NCBI RefSeq assembly: GCF_003584165.1
Contig: NZ_QXFJ01000009.1
Location: 124,001 to 188,000 of the forward strand
Direction: 5' to 3'
Length of the DNA: 64,000 bases
DNA from: Flagellimonas aequoris
GTDB lineage: Bacteria > Bacteroidota > Bacteroidia > Flavobacteriales > Flavobacteriaceae
The notes beneath the pieces were generated by a model. The model saw only the letters and a list, made by a program, of their open reading frames with translations. It did no database searches and was not told the origin of the DNA. Position 1 is the first letter of the stretch, and every line of letters begins with the position of its first letter. This document shows, in pieces, positions 15,855-23,931 of the stretch. Made by a program: the position numbers and the translations under genes.

Positions 15855-16426
15855 TGGCACAACCCTTTTGGTTCGATCAGGAGTTCACAAAGCAGGATTA
15901 TACCCAAAACAAATTGCCCAAGGGTGATTATGAGAATTGCCGTTTTGTGGACTGCCTGTTCACCAAGGGATTTTTGGACAATCAAAATTTTGTGGAATGC
16001 ACTTTTGAAGGTTGCGACTTTACCAACACCAACATTGCCCATACCATTTTTAACGAGGTGACTTTTGTGGATTGCAAAATGGTTGGGGTGCAGTTCGAGA
16101 CCTGTAATCCAATGGTTTTGGCCTTTCAATTTACAGGATGTAATCTTTCGGTGGCTTCCTTTTACAGCATGGAAATTCCAAAAACCACCTTTTTAAACTG
16201 CAAACTGCACCAAGTGGATTTTTCCGAAGCCAATCTCAAAATGTCGCAATTCCCCAATTCAGACTTGGAAAACGCCATTTTTAACCATACCCAACTGGAA
16301 CAAGCAGATTTTTCATCTGCCTTTAATTTTTCCATTGATCCTTCCATCAACACCTTGAAAAAAAGCAAGTTCAGTAAGGAAGGATTGATCGGTTTGTTGA
16401 AAAAGTATGATATTGTGGTCACCTAA
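15854..16426 (+). CDS. Pentapeptide-repeat protein (190 aa)
   Basis: The protein has tandem A/C(D/N)LXX repeats with cysteine-rich rungs: ENCRFVDCLFTKGFLDNQNF, VECTFEGCDFTNTNI and later VDFSEANLKMSQFPNSDLEN. This predicts a right-handed quadrilateral beta helix of the Qnr/MfpA class. There is no signal peptide. The ATG overlaps the preceding stop by one base (TAATG), an unusual tight coupling to the big exported propeller. DNA mimicry and gyrase protection are known for some relatives (Qnr, MfpA), but most family members have no known role. Confidence 0.85.
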   Translation: MAQPFWFDQEFTKQDYTQNKLPKGDYENCRFVDCLFTKGFLDNQNFVECTFEGCDFTNTNIAHTIFNEVTFVDCKMVGVQFETCNPMVLAFQFTGCNLSVASFYSMEIPKTTFLNCKLHQVDFSEANLKMSQFPNSDLENAIFNHTQLEQADFSSAFNFSIDPSINTLKKSKFSKEGLIGLLKKYDIVVT

Positions 16427-16435
16427 TCTTATGCC

Positions 16436-16789
16436 ATGTCTGAAAGAAAATGTTTGGAGTGCAGTGCAAAACTGGTCGGCCGGGTGGACCAAAAATTCTG
16501 CTCGGACCATTGTAGGAACTCCTATAACAACCGACTGAACCGCGATAGTAAAAACCTGCTACGGAACATCAACAACAAACTCAGGAAAAATTACCGCATA
16601 CTCGATAGCTTTCCCTTAAAGGAAGGAAAGACCAAGACCACCAAAATGCGTTTGCTGGATAAAGGTTTTGATTTTGAATACATCACCAACCTGTACACCA
16701 CAAAAAAAGGGAGCACCTATTATTTTGTGTATGACCTGGGTTATCTGCCGCTTGACAATGATTTTTATATGATCGTAAAAAGGGAATAG
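16436..16789 (+). CDS. Small zinc-ribbon protein (117 aa)
   Basis: An N-terminal zinc ribbon, CLECSAKL...FCSDHCRNSYNNR (four Cys, residues about 6-26, with an extra His), is followed by a basic helix (RDSKNLLRNINNKLRKN) and a small beta domain ending YDLGYLPLDNDFYMIVKRE. This arrangement is common in flavobacterial conserved hypothetical genes. The family has no function known to me; nucleic-acid binding is plausible from the ribbon and basic helix. It lies nine bases after the pentapeptide gene and is convergent with the CBS gene. Confidence 0.75.
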   Translation: MSERKCLECSAKLVGRVDQKFCSDHCRNSYNNRLNRDSKNLLRNINNKLRKNYRILDSFPLKEGKTKTTKMRLLDKGFDFEYITNLYTTKKGSTYYFVYDLGYLPLDNDFYMIVKRE

Positions 16790-16790
16790 C

Positions 16791-17261
16791 CTATTTCCAA
16801 CTATGGGCAGTCAGTTTTAAGGCCGCTACCACGATATCCTTCCGGCTGATCTGACCCACCAAAATGTCGTTTTTCATGACGGGCAACCTGCGCCTGTTAT
16901 GACGATCGAACACTCCTGCAGCATCAAAAATGGACATATCATGGGGAATGGTCTCCACATTCTTGGTCATAAAACGCTCCACGCTCTTGTCCAATATGGG
17001 CTGGTTGAAATATCTACTCTCCGAAATTTGCTTCATACAGTCCGCTTCGGAAACAATTCCCACCAAAAAACCATTATTGTCCACAACCGGCCCTCCGGAA
17101 ATATGGTGCTTTGCAAAAGTCTCCATCACTTCCAAAATGGATTGGTCGGGGGAAAAAGTGATCAATTTTTTGGTCATATAGTCTTCCACCAAGATAGGGG
17201 CATTGTATTTCTTCTTGTTCTCCTCTTTGGATCGCACGCCTTGAAAACTTTTGATTGCCAT
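16791..17261 (-). CDS. Tandem CBS-domain protein (156 aa)
   Basis: Two CBS domains form a Bateman module: MTKKLITFSPDQSILEVMETFAKHHISGGPVVDNNGFLVGIVSEAD, then MTKNVETIPHDMSIFDAAGVFDRHNRRRLPVMKNDILVGQISRKDI. Such modules bind adenine nucleotides and report energy state to a partner; no enzymatic domain is attached. It is cytosolic. A short Lys/Asn-rich leader (SFQGVRSKEENKKKYN) precedes the first domain. The gene is monocistronic and convergent with the zinc-ribbon gene, with a 122-base intergenic region up to the M28 peptidase. Confidence 0.9.
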   Translation of the reverse strand: MAIKSFQGVRSKEENKKKYNAPILVEDYMTKKLITFSPDQSILEVMETFAKHHISGGPVVDNNGFLVGIVSEADCMKQISESRYFNQPILDKSVERFMTKNVETIPHDMSIFDAAGVFDRHNRRRLPVMKNDILVGQISRKDIVVAALKLTAHSWK

Positions 17262-17383
17262 ATGGTTAGAATTTAAAGTTGAATATTAAATATAGCTTTT
17301 TTTAGCGAATAACCTAATTTTTCACGTCAAAATATGAGAACCTTTCATAAATTCATACATTTATATTCCAACATGACCAAACC

Positions 17384-19654
17384 ATGAAATTCTCCCGGAC
17401 GCTTGCCCTTTTGCTCCTCTGTATTGCCGTGTATTGGAGCTTTACATCTTTGATGCCCACTTACAGACCAGATTCGGATATTTCCGATACATCCTTTTCT
17501 ACCGACAGGGCCCTGGTACACGTGAAAAACATATCCATGGAACCCCACGCGGTAGGTTTTCCGGGACATGACCGTGTCAAAAGCTATATCATTGCTGAAT
17601 TGAAAAAAATGGGGTTGGAGACCACCACCCAGGAAGGTTACACTGCCGGGGATTGGGCCAATCTAAGCAAGGCTACCAACATTTTGGCCCGCATTAAAGG
17701 TTCCGGTCAGGGCAAGGCGCTACTTTTATTGTCCCATTACGATAGCGGTCCCCACTCATCTTTTGGTGCCAGTGATGCAGGAAGTGGGGTGGCTACCATC
17801 TTGGAAGGGGTACGGGCCTTATTGGCGAGTAACGAAACCCCGAAGAACGACATCATCATCCTCATTTCGGATGCGGAGGAATTGGGCCTGAACGGGGCCG
17901 ACCTTTTTGTGAACCACCATCCTTGGGCCAAAGATGTAGGTCTTGCGCTCAATTTTGAGGCACGGGGCAGCGGCGGCCCAAGTTACATGCTCATTGAAAC
18001 GAACAGGGGCAATGGCACCCTGATCAAGGAATTCACCAAGGCAAATCCCAAATATCCCGTGGCCAATTCACTGGCCTATAGTATTTATAAGATGTTGCCC
18101 AACGATACGGACCTGACCGTTTTTCGCGAAGATGGTGACATTGATGGCTTTAATTTTGCCTTTATCGATGACCATTTTGATTACCATACGGCTTTGGACA
18201 CCTATGATCGGTTGGACAAAAAGACGCTGGCCCATCAAGGTAGCTACCTGATGCCCTTGTTGCATTATTTCGGCAATGCCGACCTCAACAACCTGAAAAG
18301 TCTGAATGATGATATCTATTTCAACCTTCCCCTCTTTAGGTTGGTTTCCTATCCTTTTGAGTGGATTTGGCCCATGTTCGGCATGGCCTTGGTGGCTTTT
18401 GTAATCCTATTGGTCATCGGATTTAAAAAACAGAGACTGAACACAAAGGAAATCCTGAAGGGATTTTTGCCGCTTTTGATTACTTTGCTGGTCAATGGAG
18501 TGGTGGGTTATTTCAGTTGGACTATCATTACGTGGTGGTACCCTGGTTTTAAGGACATGCTGCACGGCTTCACCTACAACGGCTATACCTATATCGCCGT
18601 TTTTGTGACCTTTTCCCTGTTCATCTGTTTTTATACCTATCACAAGTTCAAAAAAATAAGCACTCCCAATCTTTTGGTGGCCCCTATCCTTATTTGGCTT
18701 ATCCTCTGCGGATTGGTGGCCGCGTATTTAAAAGGGGCCAGTTTTTTCATTATCCCTTTGTTTGGACTATTGGCCGCTTTTATGGTGACCATCAACCAAG
18801 AGGAACCGAGTCCGTACCTTTTGGTGTTTTTGGCCTTGCCCGCTGTGTTGATGTATTCCCCTTTCATCAAAATGTTTCCCGTAGGGTTGGGCCTAAAAAT
18901 GATGGTGGCCGCTACCCTCTTTACCACCTTGCTGTTCGTTCTGGTCCTTCCCTTTTTTAGTCAATTGAAAAGTAAGGGGCGATTGGCCTATCTGTTCCTG
19001 TTCCTCTTTTTTGTTTTTGGCATTTCGAGCCATCTCCAATCGGATTTTAACGAAAAACGCCCAAAACCCAGTAGCTTGGTATACATCTACAATGCCGATA
19101 GTGGCTCCTCGGTCTGGGGTACCTATGACCAAAAACTGATTTCCTGGAACGCCCAATTCTTAGGGGACAACAAAAGAAAACCAGAAGCGGAGACCCTTTT
19201 CAGCAAGTACCGGACCAAGTTGAGCTACATTGCGGATGCCCCAAAAAAGGATCTTGCCATGCCAAAGATTGACAAGGTAAAAGATACCATCATTGGTGAG
19301 AATCGCATCATTGAGCTCTGTATTACCCCAAAACGGAATGTGAACCGGTTGGACGTGTATACCAATTCCGTGCCTATTCATGCTGCCACGGTGAACCGCA
19401 TCCCTTTGTCCCCTTATTTTCTGGAAAACCGGAGCAGTAGGTTGATTACCCATTACATCACCAATAATGATTTTACGGAACTGGAGCTAAGCTTTCCGAA
19501 AGATTCGGTTTTGGAACTCAGTTTTTACGAAGCTTCCAACGACCTACTTACCAACAAGGAGTTCAGTGTTCCCAAAAGACCTGACACCAGTATCCCCATG
19601 CCCTTTGTTCTGAACGATGCCATTTTGACGATAAAAACCTTAAAATTTGAGTAA
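17384..19654 (+). CDS. M28-family metallopeptidase with C-terminal membrane domain (756 aa)
   Basis: An N-terminal membrane anchor (LALLLLCIAVYWSFTSLMP) is followed by the M28 catalytic domain (about 60-320). Its zinc-site motifs are LLLSHYDSGP, GASDAGSG, SDAEELGLNGADLF and later HFDYHTALDTYDRLD. Residues about 325-560 hold around eight hydrophobic helices, and the C-terminal 190 residues are again extracytoplasmic. This matches the endoplasmic-reticulum metallopeptidase/FXNA-like layout found in Bacteroidota, which cleaves peptides on the outer face of the inner membrane. The SDR gene starts (TTG) eight bases before this stop, so they are probably coupled. Confidence 0.88.
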   Translation: MKFSRTLALLLLCIAVYWSFTSLMPTYRPDSDISDTSFSTDRALVHVKNISMEPHAVGFPGHDRVKSYIIAELKKMGLETTTQEGYTAGDWANLSKATNILARIKGSGQGKALLLLSHYDSGPHSSFGASDAGSGVATILEGVRALLASNETPKNDIIILISDAEELGLNGADLFVNHHPWAKDVGLALNFEARGSGGPSYMLIETNRGNGTLIKEFTKANPKYPVANSLAYSIYKMLPNDTDLTVFREDGDIDGFNFAFIDDHFDYHTALDTYDRLDKKTLAHQGSYLMPLLHYFGNADLNNLKSLNDDIYFNLPLFRLVSYPFEWIWPMFGMALVAFVILLVIGFKKQRLNTKEILKGFLPLLITLLVNGVVGYFSWTIITWWYPGFKDMLHGFTYNGYTYIAVFVTFSLFICFYTYHKFKKISTPNLLVAPILIWLILCGLVAAYLKGASFFIIPLFGLLAAFMVTINQEEPSPYLLVFLALPAVLMYSPFIKMFPVGLGLKMMVAATLFTTLLFVLVLPFFSQLKSKGRLAYLFLFLFFVFGISSHLQSDFNEKRPKPSSLVYIYNADSGSSVWGTYDQKLISWNAQFLGDNKRKPEAETLFSKYRTKLSYIADAPKKDLAMPKIDKVKDTIIGENRIIELCITPKRNVNRLDVYTNSVPIHAATVNRIPLSPYFLENRSSRLITHYITNNDFTELELSFPKDSVLELSFYEASNDLLTNKEFSVPKRPDTSIPMPFVLNDAILTIKTLKFE

Positions 19655-20465
19655 CAGGATAGGGGTTTTAGGCTGTGGTTGGCTTGGTCTGCCCTTGGCC
19701 CAGAGATTGGTCGAAAAGGGGTTGGAGGTGCACGGAACCACCACCTCTTCCGATAAATTGGAAGCACTTCAAAATTTGGGGATTGTTCCCTATCATATTT
19801 CCTTATCGAAAAATGGCATTGACGGGGACATCGAAACCTTTTTGTCCCAAATCGATATTTTGGTCATCAATGTACCGCCCAAACTTAGACAGGGCAATGC
19901 GGAAAGCTTTATAGAAAAAATGAAGCAGCTTCAGGCCCAAATAAAGAAAAGCCCTGTCTCCAAAATCCTTTTTGTAAGCAGTACAGCCGTTTATGGTGAT
20001 GAAGATGGCGATGTTACGGAAGCCACTCCTCCCAATCCTGTAACGGAATCGGGCAAGCAGCTTTTGGCCAGCGAACAACTTTTCCGGAACGATTCCAGCA
20101 GATTGACGACTATTTTAAGGTTCGGGGGGCTTATTGGCCCAAACCGTCATCCCATCAAGCAACTATCAGGGAAAAAAGATTTGAAGAACGGACATCATCC
20201 CATCAACCTGATCCATTTGGACGATTGCATCCATATGATCGGCACCATCATCAATGAAGGGTATTGGGGTCAAATCTTCAACGGGGTATATCCCCTTCAT
20301 CCCAGCAAAAAGGACTATTATTCCGCCGAAGCAGTCAAGCGTGGTGTTGCACCCCCTGAATACCTAGACCTGCCCGTACATGACACGGGCAAACGCGTAA
20401 AAAGTGAAAACTTCCTACAAAAAGGCCATCAATTCACCACTTCAATCATTTCTTCATCCACATAA
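19647..20465 (+). CDS. SDR/NAD(P)-dependent oxidoreductase (YeeZ-like)
   Basis: This is a 272-residue atypical SDR. The N-terminal Rossmann motif is GVLGCGWLGLPLAQRL. DILVINVPPKLRQGNAESF and KILFVSSTAVYGDEDGDVTE follow, with a late NLIHLDDCIHMIGTII. The family (E. coli YeeZ and relatives) has no confirmed substrate. The start is TTG at 19647, which overlaps the M28 peptidase stop; no ATG precedes the Rossmann motif closely, so TTG is needed to include it. It is cytosolic and likely in an operon with the peptidase. Confidence 0.82.
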   Translation: MSNRIGVLGCGWLGLPLAQRLVEKGLEVHGTTTSSDKLEALQNLGIVPYHISLSKNGIDGDIETFLSQIDILVINVPPKLRQGNAESFIEKMKQLQAQIKKSPVSKILFVSSTAVYGDEDGDVTEATPPNPVTESGKQLLASEQLFRNDSSRLTTILRFGGLIGPNRHPIKQLSGKKDLKNGHHPINLIHLDDCIHMIGTIINEGYWGQIFNGVYPLHPSKKDYYSAEAVKRGVAPPEYLDLPVHDTGKRVKSENFLQKGHQFTTSIISSST

Positions 20466-20538
20466 CCTTTACTTATGTGATTCTTAACAGAGTGGTACCG
20501 ATTATTTTTTTAGTTTTGGCGCACTAATTTGAAGTTCA

Positions 20539-21237
20539 ATGAAAAAGATTGTTTTTGCGCTGTTGCTGTTCATGGGAATCAATGGGTTTTCTCAAACCAA
20601 GAGCGAACTATTGAAGCATTATGAAGCCTTTTACAACGAAATGCGCATGCAGGGCGATGTGAACGGGATCATTGGGGCCTTGACCCATTTGAATGTACTT
20701 TCCCCATCCAAGGAAAGAAAGGATACCCTTGCATTTGTGTACATGAACAACGGACAGCACATTCAGGCCTTGAACACCATAGGAATCGAGAAAAACACTG
20801 ACGATTCCGATTTGGCCGTACAGATCAAAGCGGTTTCATTGAAGGCACTGAACCAACCCAAAAGGGCATTGGAACAATTTGAGGAACTCTTCAAAAGAGA
20901 ACCTTCTCCTTACGTGGCCTACGAAATGGCCGACCTAAAAATACAGACCGGTGATATTGCAGGGGCGTCCACCAATATCGAATATGGCATTGCCAATGCA
21001 AAGGACGATATGCAATATGCTTTTTATGAAAGACAACAACCTTACGAAGTGCCTTTAAAGGCGGCTTTCTACCATCTTAAGGGCCTTGTGGACTTTAACC
21101 AGGACAAAGAAAACATTGATGCGGCCATTGCATCCATAGACGAAGCCCTTAAAATTGCACCGAATTTCAATTTGGCCAGTTTGAGCAAACAGGCTTTGGA
21201 AGCCAGAAAGAAAGAAGGCACTACCGAAGGAAACTAG
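20539..21237 (+). CDS. Exported TPR-like protein (232 aa)
   Basis: A signal peptide (MKKIVFALLLFMGINGFSQ) precedes helical hairpins typical of tetratricopeptide repeats (LAVQIKAVSLKALNQPKRAL, then FEELFKREPSPYVAYEMADL; AFYHLKGLVDFNQDKENIDA, then AIASIDEALKIAPNFNLASL). It is probably a periplasmic scaffold. The stop overlaps the convergent SnoaL-like gene by four bases. No partner can be named from context. Confidence 0.8.
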   Translation: MKKIVFALLLFMGINGFSQTKSELLKHYEAFYNEMRMQGDVNGIIGALTHLNVLSPSKERKDTLAFVYMNNGQHIQALNTIGIEKNTDDSDLAVQIKAVSLKALNQPKRALEQFEELFKREPSPYVAYEMADLKIQTGDIAGASTNIEYGIANAKDDMQYAFYERQQPYEVPLKAAFYHLKGLVDFNQDKENIDAAIASIDEALKIAPNFNLASLSKQALEARKKEGTTEGN

Positions 21238-21743
21238 TTTTGCTGCTTGCTCCTTAGTTCCAGAAGCAACTCGTCATCTTTTTTCTCCTTGATCTGGACC
21301 AATTCGTCCACATTTTCATTGGGAACGGCAATCGACAATACATAATGGGCAATCTTCCATTGCCCATTTATTTTTTTGAGTACTCCCGAACCTCTACAGA
21401 TTTTCATTTGGGTGTCCAACAACTCATCGAACCAAGCAAAGGTTTTGGCTTCGTTCATATATACATTTCGTTGTACGGAAGTAAAACTCCACGCCTTGCC
21501 CCTATCAAAATAAGGTTTTGAAAAGTTTTTGAATGCTTCGTTCTGCCAATTTTCCATGGCATCGGTGCCTATGAACACAGCGTCCTTGGTCATCAACCCG
21601 AAGTAGGCATCAAAATCGGCATTGGCTGCGGCCAGGTGCCAATGGTCCAATACTTCATTGATTTTCTGCTTTTCGGTCACCTGTGCACTGACCACTATAG
21701 TAACTGTCAAGAACCACAAAAGAATAAGGGTTTTAGTTTTCAT
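21234..21743 (-). CDS. SnoaL/NTF2-like exported protein (169 aa)
   Basis: A signal peptide (MKTKTLILLWFLTVTIVVSAQ) precedes a SnoaL-like NTF2 cone. Helix VLDHWHLAAANADFDAYFGL is followed by MTKDAVFIGTDAMENWQ, then FKNFSKPYFDRGKAWSFTS, EAKTFAWFDELL and GVLKKINGQWKIAHYVLSIA. Such proteins bind small ligands or act as scaffolds. The last 20 residues are charged. The start overlaps the stop of the upstream lipoprotein gene by 11 bases, so the two are translated together. Confidence 0.85.
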   Translation of the reverse strand: MKTKTLILLWFLTVTIVVSAQVTEKQKINEVLDHWHLAAANADFDAYFGLMTKDAVFIGTDAMENWQNEAFKNFSKPYFDRGKAWSFTSVQRNVYMNEAKTFAWFDELLDTQMKICRGSGVLKKINGQWKIAHYVLSIAVPNENVDELVQIKEKKDDELLLELRSKQQN

Positions 21744-22233
21744 CCAAAATCAATTTTTTGTCCAACTGACTGTTTACGATTACATTGAACTGTTTGCGCA
21801 TGGCATTATAGGCCTGTAACATGTCAACGGTAGGCTCCGTAGTGGGCTGGTTCTCCAGAATACTTGCTTTCACCTTGTACAGATAGGTTCGGACCACCTG
21901 TTGCCTGCTCTTAATCTGAAAGGTATCGAACAATTCGGGATAATGGCCTTTGTTCAGTTCCTTTTCCTTTTCGATGAGATCGTCGATGGCCAAATCCAAG
22001 TCCTCATTATTGGTTGCCTTATATAGCACATCGATACTGGCATTGAACGCCTTGAACTCTTCCCAACCTTCCATAATTTTGGTAGCTTCGGGATTGATGG
22101 TGGCCCGTTCGGGCATTTTTTGGTAGTCGAAAGCAAGTTCCTCCCCACCAGAGTTTTCCGTGGTACCTTCATCGGTTTTCCTGCATCCGCCCAAAACCGA
22201 AAAAACAATTAGTACAGCCAACAATTTTCGCAT
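21733..22233 (-). CDS. Lipoprotein of unknown function (166 aa)
   Basis: ATG 22233 gives MRKLLAVLIVFSVLGGCRKT, a lipobox signal with Cys 17. The mature part is helical and acidic (EATKIMEGWEEFKAFNASID, then DLAIDDLIEKEKELNK and FQIKSRQQVVRTYLYKVKAS). I recognise no named domain. The longer open frame up to 22464 is a shadow of the divergent dehydrogenase gene. It is operonic with the SnoaL-like gene downstream. Confidence 0.75.
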   Translation of the reverse strand: MRKLLAVLIVFSVLGGCRKTDEGTTENSGGEELAFDYQKMPERATINPEATKIMEGWEEFKAFNASIDVLYKATNNEDLDLAIDDLIEKEKELNKGHYPELFDTFQIKSRQQVVRTYLYKVKASILENQPTTEPTVDMLQAYNAMRKQFNVIVNSQLDKKLILDEN

Positions 22234-22261
22234 AGGCGAATGTACAAATTTTAATAAAGGG

Positions 22262-22269
22262 TATCTTTG
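22262..22269 (+). promoter_or_regulatory. -7 element TATCTTTG for threonine dehydrogenase
   Basis: TATCTTTG fits TAnnTTTG and lies 28 bases before ATG 22298, supporting that start. No clear -33 TTTG. Confidence 0.5.
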
Positions 22270-22297
22270 CCCCCAAACCGAATTAACTTCAATTTTA

Positions 22298-23239
22298 ATG
22301 CACAAACCTATTCTCATTATTGGCGCTTGTGGCCAAATAGGAACTGAACTTACCATTGAACTCAGGAACAAATATGGTGCGGACAACGTAATTGCCAGTG
22401 ATATCCGCGAAGGCAACGATTCCCTCATGCAATCGGGTCCCTTTGAGTTATTGGACGCCACCAATTATGCCGCCATTGAGGATGTGGTGATGCACTATGA
22501 AATTGACGAAATCTATTTAATGGCCGCCATGCTCAGTGCCACGGCCGAAAAATTCCCGATGAGGGCCTGGAACCTGAACATGAACTCCTTGTTCAATATC
22601 CTTAATTTGGCCAAGGACAGTAAGATCAACAAGGTTTTTTGGCCATCGAGCATTGCGGTGTTCGGCCCCAATACCCCAAAAGAGGGAACCCCCCAAAGCA
22701 CCATCATGGAGCCGAGTACGGTCTATGGCATCAGCAAGCAATCAGGGGAACGTTGGTGCGAATATTATTTTAAAAAATACGGGGTCGATGTGCGAAGTGT
22801 ACGTTACCCAGGACTCATCAGTTGGAAGACCATGCCTGGAGGGGGTACCACCGATTATGCCGTGGAAATCTACCATGAAGCACTCAAAAACGGACATTAT
22901 GAGAGCTTTTTGAGCAAGGGTACCAAATTACCGATGATGTACATGGACGATGCCATTAGGGCCACCATCAATTTAATGGACAGTCCTGCAGAACAAATAA
23001 AGGTGAGGTCCTCATACAACTTGGGAAGTATGAGTTTTGCGCCCGAAGACATGGCCGCCAGTATCCAAAAACACATCCCTGATTTTAAAATAAGCTATGC
23101 CCCCGATTTCAGACAACAAATCGCTGATTCCTGGCCAAGTAGTATCGATGACTCCCAGGCAAGGGAACAATGGGGCTGGGAGCCTAGGTTCAATTTGGAC
23201 CAGACTACCGAGGAAATGCTAAAAAACTTAGGGAATTAG
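22298..23239 (+). CDS. SDR-type L-threonine 3-dehydrogenase
   Basis: This is a 313-residue extended SDR with NAD-binding GACGQIG (residues 9-15), catalytic Tyr143 and Lys147 (VYGISK) and Ser117/118 (WPSSIAVFGP). PGLISWKTMPGGGTTDYAVE is the signature of the short-chain, epimerase-like threonine dehydrogenases of bacteria and animals. It oxidises L-threonine to 2-amino-3-oxobutyrate, which a ligase turns into glycine and acetyl-CoA. It is cytosolic. I chose ATG 22298 by the conserved N-terminus and the upstream TATCTTTG element; the frame opens earlier inside the divergent lipoprotein gene. Confidence 0.88.
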   Translation: MHKPILIIGACGQIGTELTIELRNKYGADNVIASDIREGNDSLMQSGPFELLDATNYAAIEDVVMHYEIDEIYLMAAMLSATAEKFPMRAWNLNMNSLFNILNLAKDSKINKVFWPSSIAVFGPNTPKEGTPQSTIMEPSTVYGISKQSGERWCEYYFKKYGVDVRSVRYPGLISWKTMPGGGTTDYAVEIYHEALKNGHYESFLSKGTKLPMMYMDDAIRATINLMDSPAEQIKVRSSYNLGSMSFAPEDMAASIQKHIPDFKISYAPDFRQQIADSWPSSIDDSQAREQWGWEPRFNLDQTTEEMLKNLGN

Positions 23240-23246
23240 GGACTGA

Positions 23247-23657
23247 TCAATAGTCGTCTTCGTCGTCATCCTCATCGATGTCGTCAGCGACATCATCCAC
23301 ATCGTCGTCTTCATCATCACGGTCATCACGGTCATCGTCGTCGGTATCAGCATCTGAATCGGAAAAATCGTCGTCGTTGCCAGGGATTTTACCCAAGTCC
23401 CCAGTGTCCAAATCGTCATCTTCATCATCTTCATCATAATTGGCCATACTATGTTCCAATTTCAAACTGATCTTTACCAAATATTTGGTGTCGTCCGTGG
23501 ACACTTCAACGGCTTCTATCAATTCTCCCTTTAAATTTCTGAAAGTGATCACATCATTGTCCCCATAACCATCGGGGTACTTTTCCACCAATAGTTTGAG
23601 TACCTCTGGGGTCAACTTCTTGTAATCCACTATCACACGTCTGAGGTTATTGTTCAT
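23247..23657 (-). CDS. Protein with extreme acidic tail (136 aa)
   Basis: Residues 1-70 form a compact domain (VIVDYKKLTPEVLKLLVEKY, PDGYGDNDVITFRNLKGELI). From about residue 73 the protein is almost only Asp/Glu with a few Ser and Thr. Homologues with variable acidic tails are widespread in flavobacteria, sometimes mislabelled DNA primase. The tail may mimic nucleic acid or bind cations or basic proteins; that is inference. The underlying DNA is a GTCATC/ATCGTC-type low-complexity tract prone to slippage. It is convergent with threonine dehydrogenase. Confidence 0.75.
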   Translation of the reverse strand: MNNNLRRVIVDYKKLTPEVLKLLVEKYPDGYGDNDVITFRNLKGELIEAVEVSTDDTKYLVKISLKLEHSMANYDEDDEDDDLDTGDLGKIPGNDDDFSDSDADTDDDDRDDRDDEDDDVDDVADDIDEDDDEDDY

Positions 23658-23931
23658 GGTGCTTTTTTTATCTTAATGATCGAGCTAAAATTAGAATAAA
23701 ACTGATTCCTTGGAAAAAAATTATGAAAAAAATCGTTCGATACCAATTTTTAGCAATTCTGCAATTCACAAACCAGCAGAAACAGAGGGCAATACCCTAT
23801 TTACATGGGTAAGATTTTTTATCCATTTTCATGGTGGACAAACCTCCACAAAATTCAAAAACCTATCCCTTGTTGGTTTTACGTTTTGTAATTTCCCTGC
23901 TAAAACAAACCAATCCTCTAAATTAAACCTT

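Noticed and set aside
21733..22464. Longer 243-codon version of the lipoprotein
   Set aside because: The N-terminal extension is antisense to the threonine dehydrogenase start and precedes a good lipobox signal peptide.
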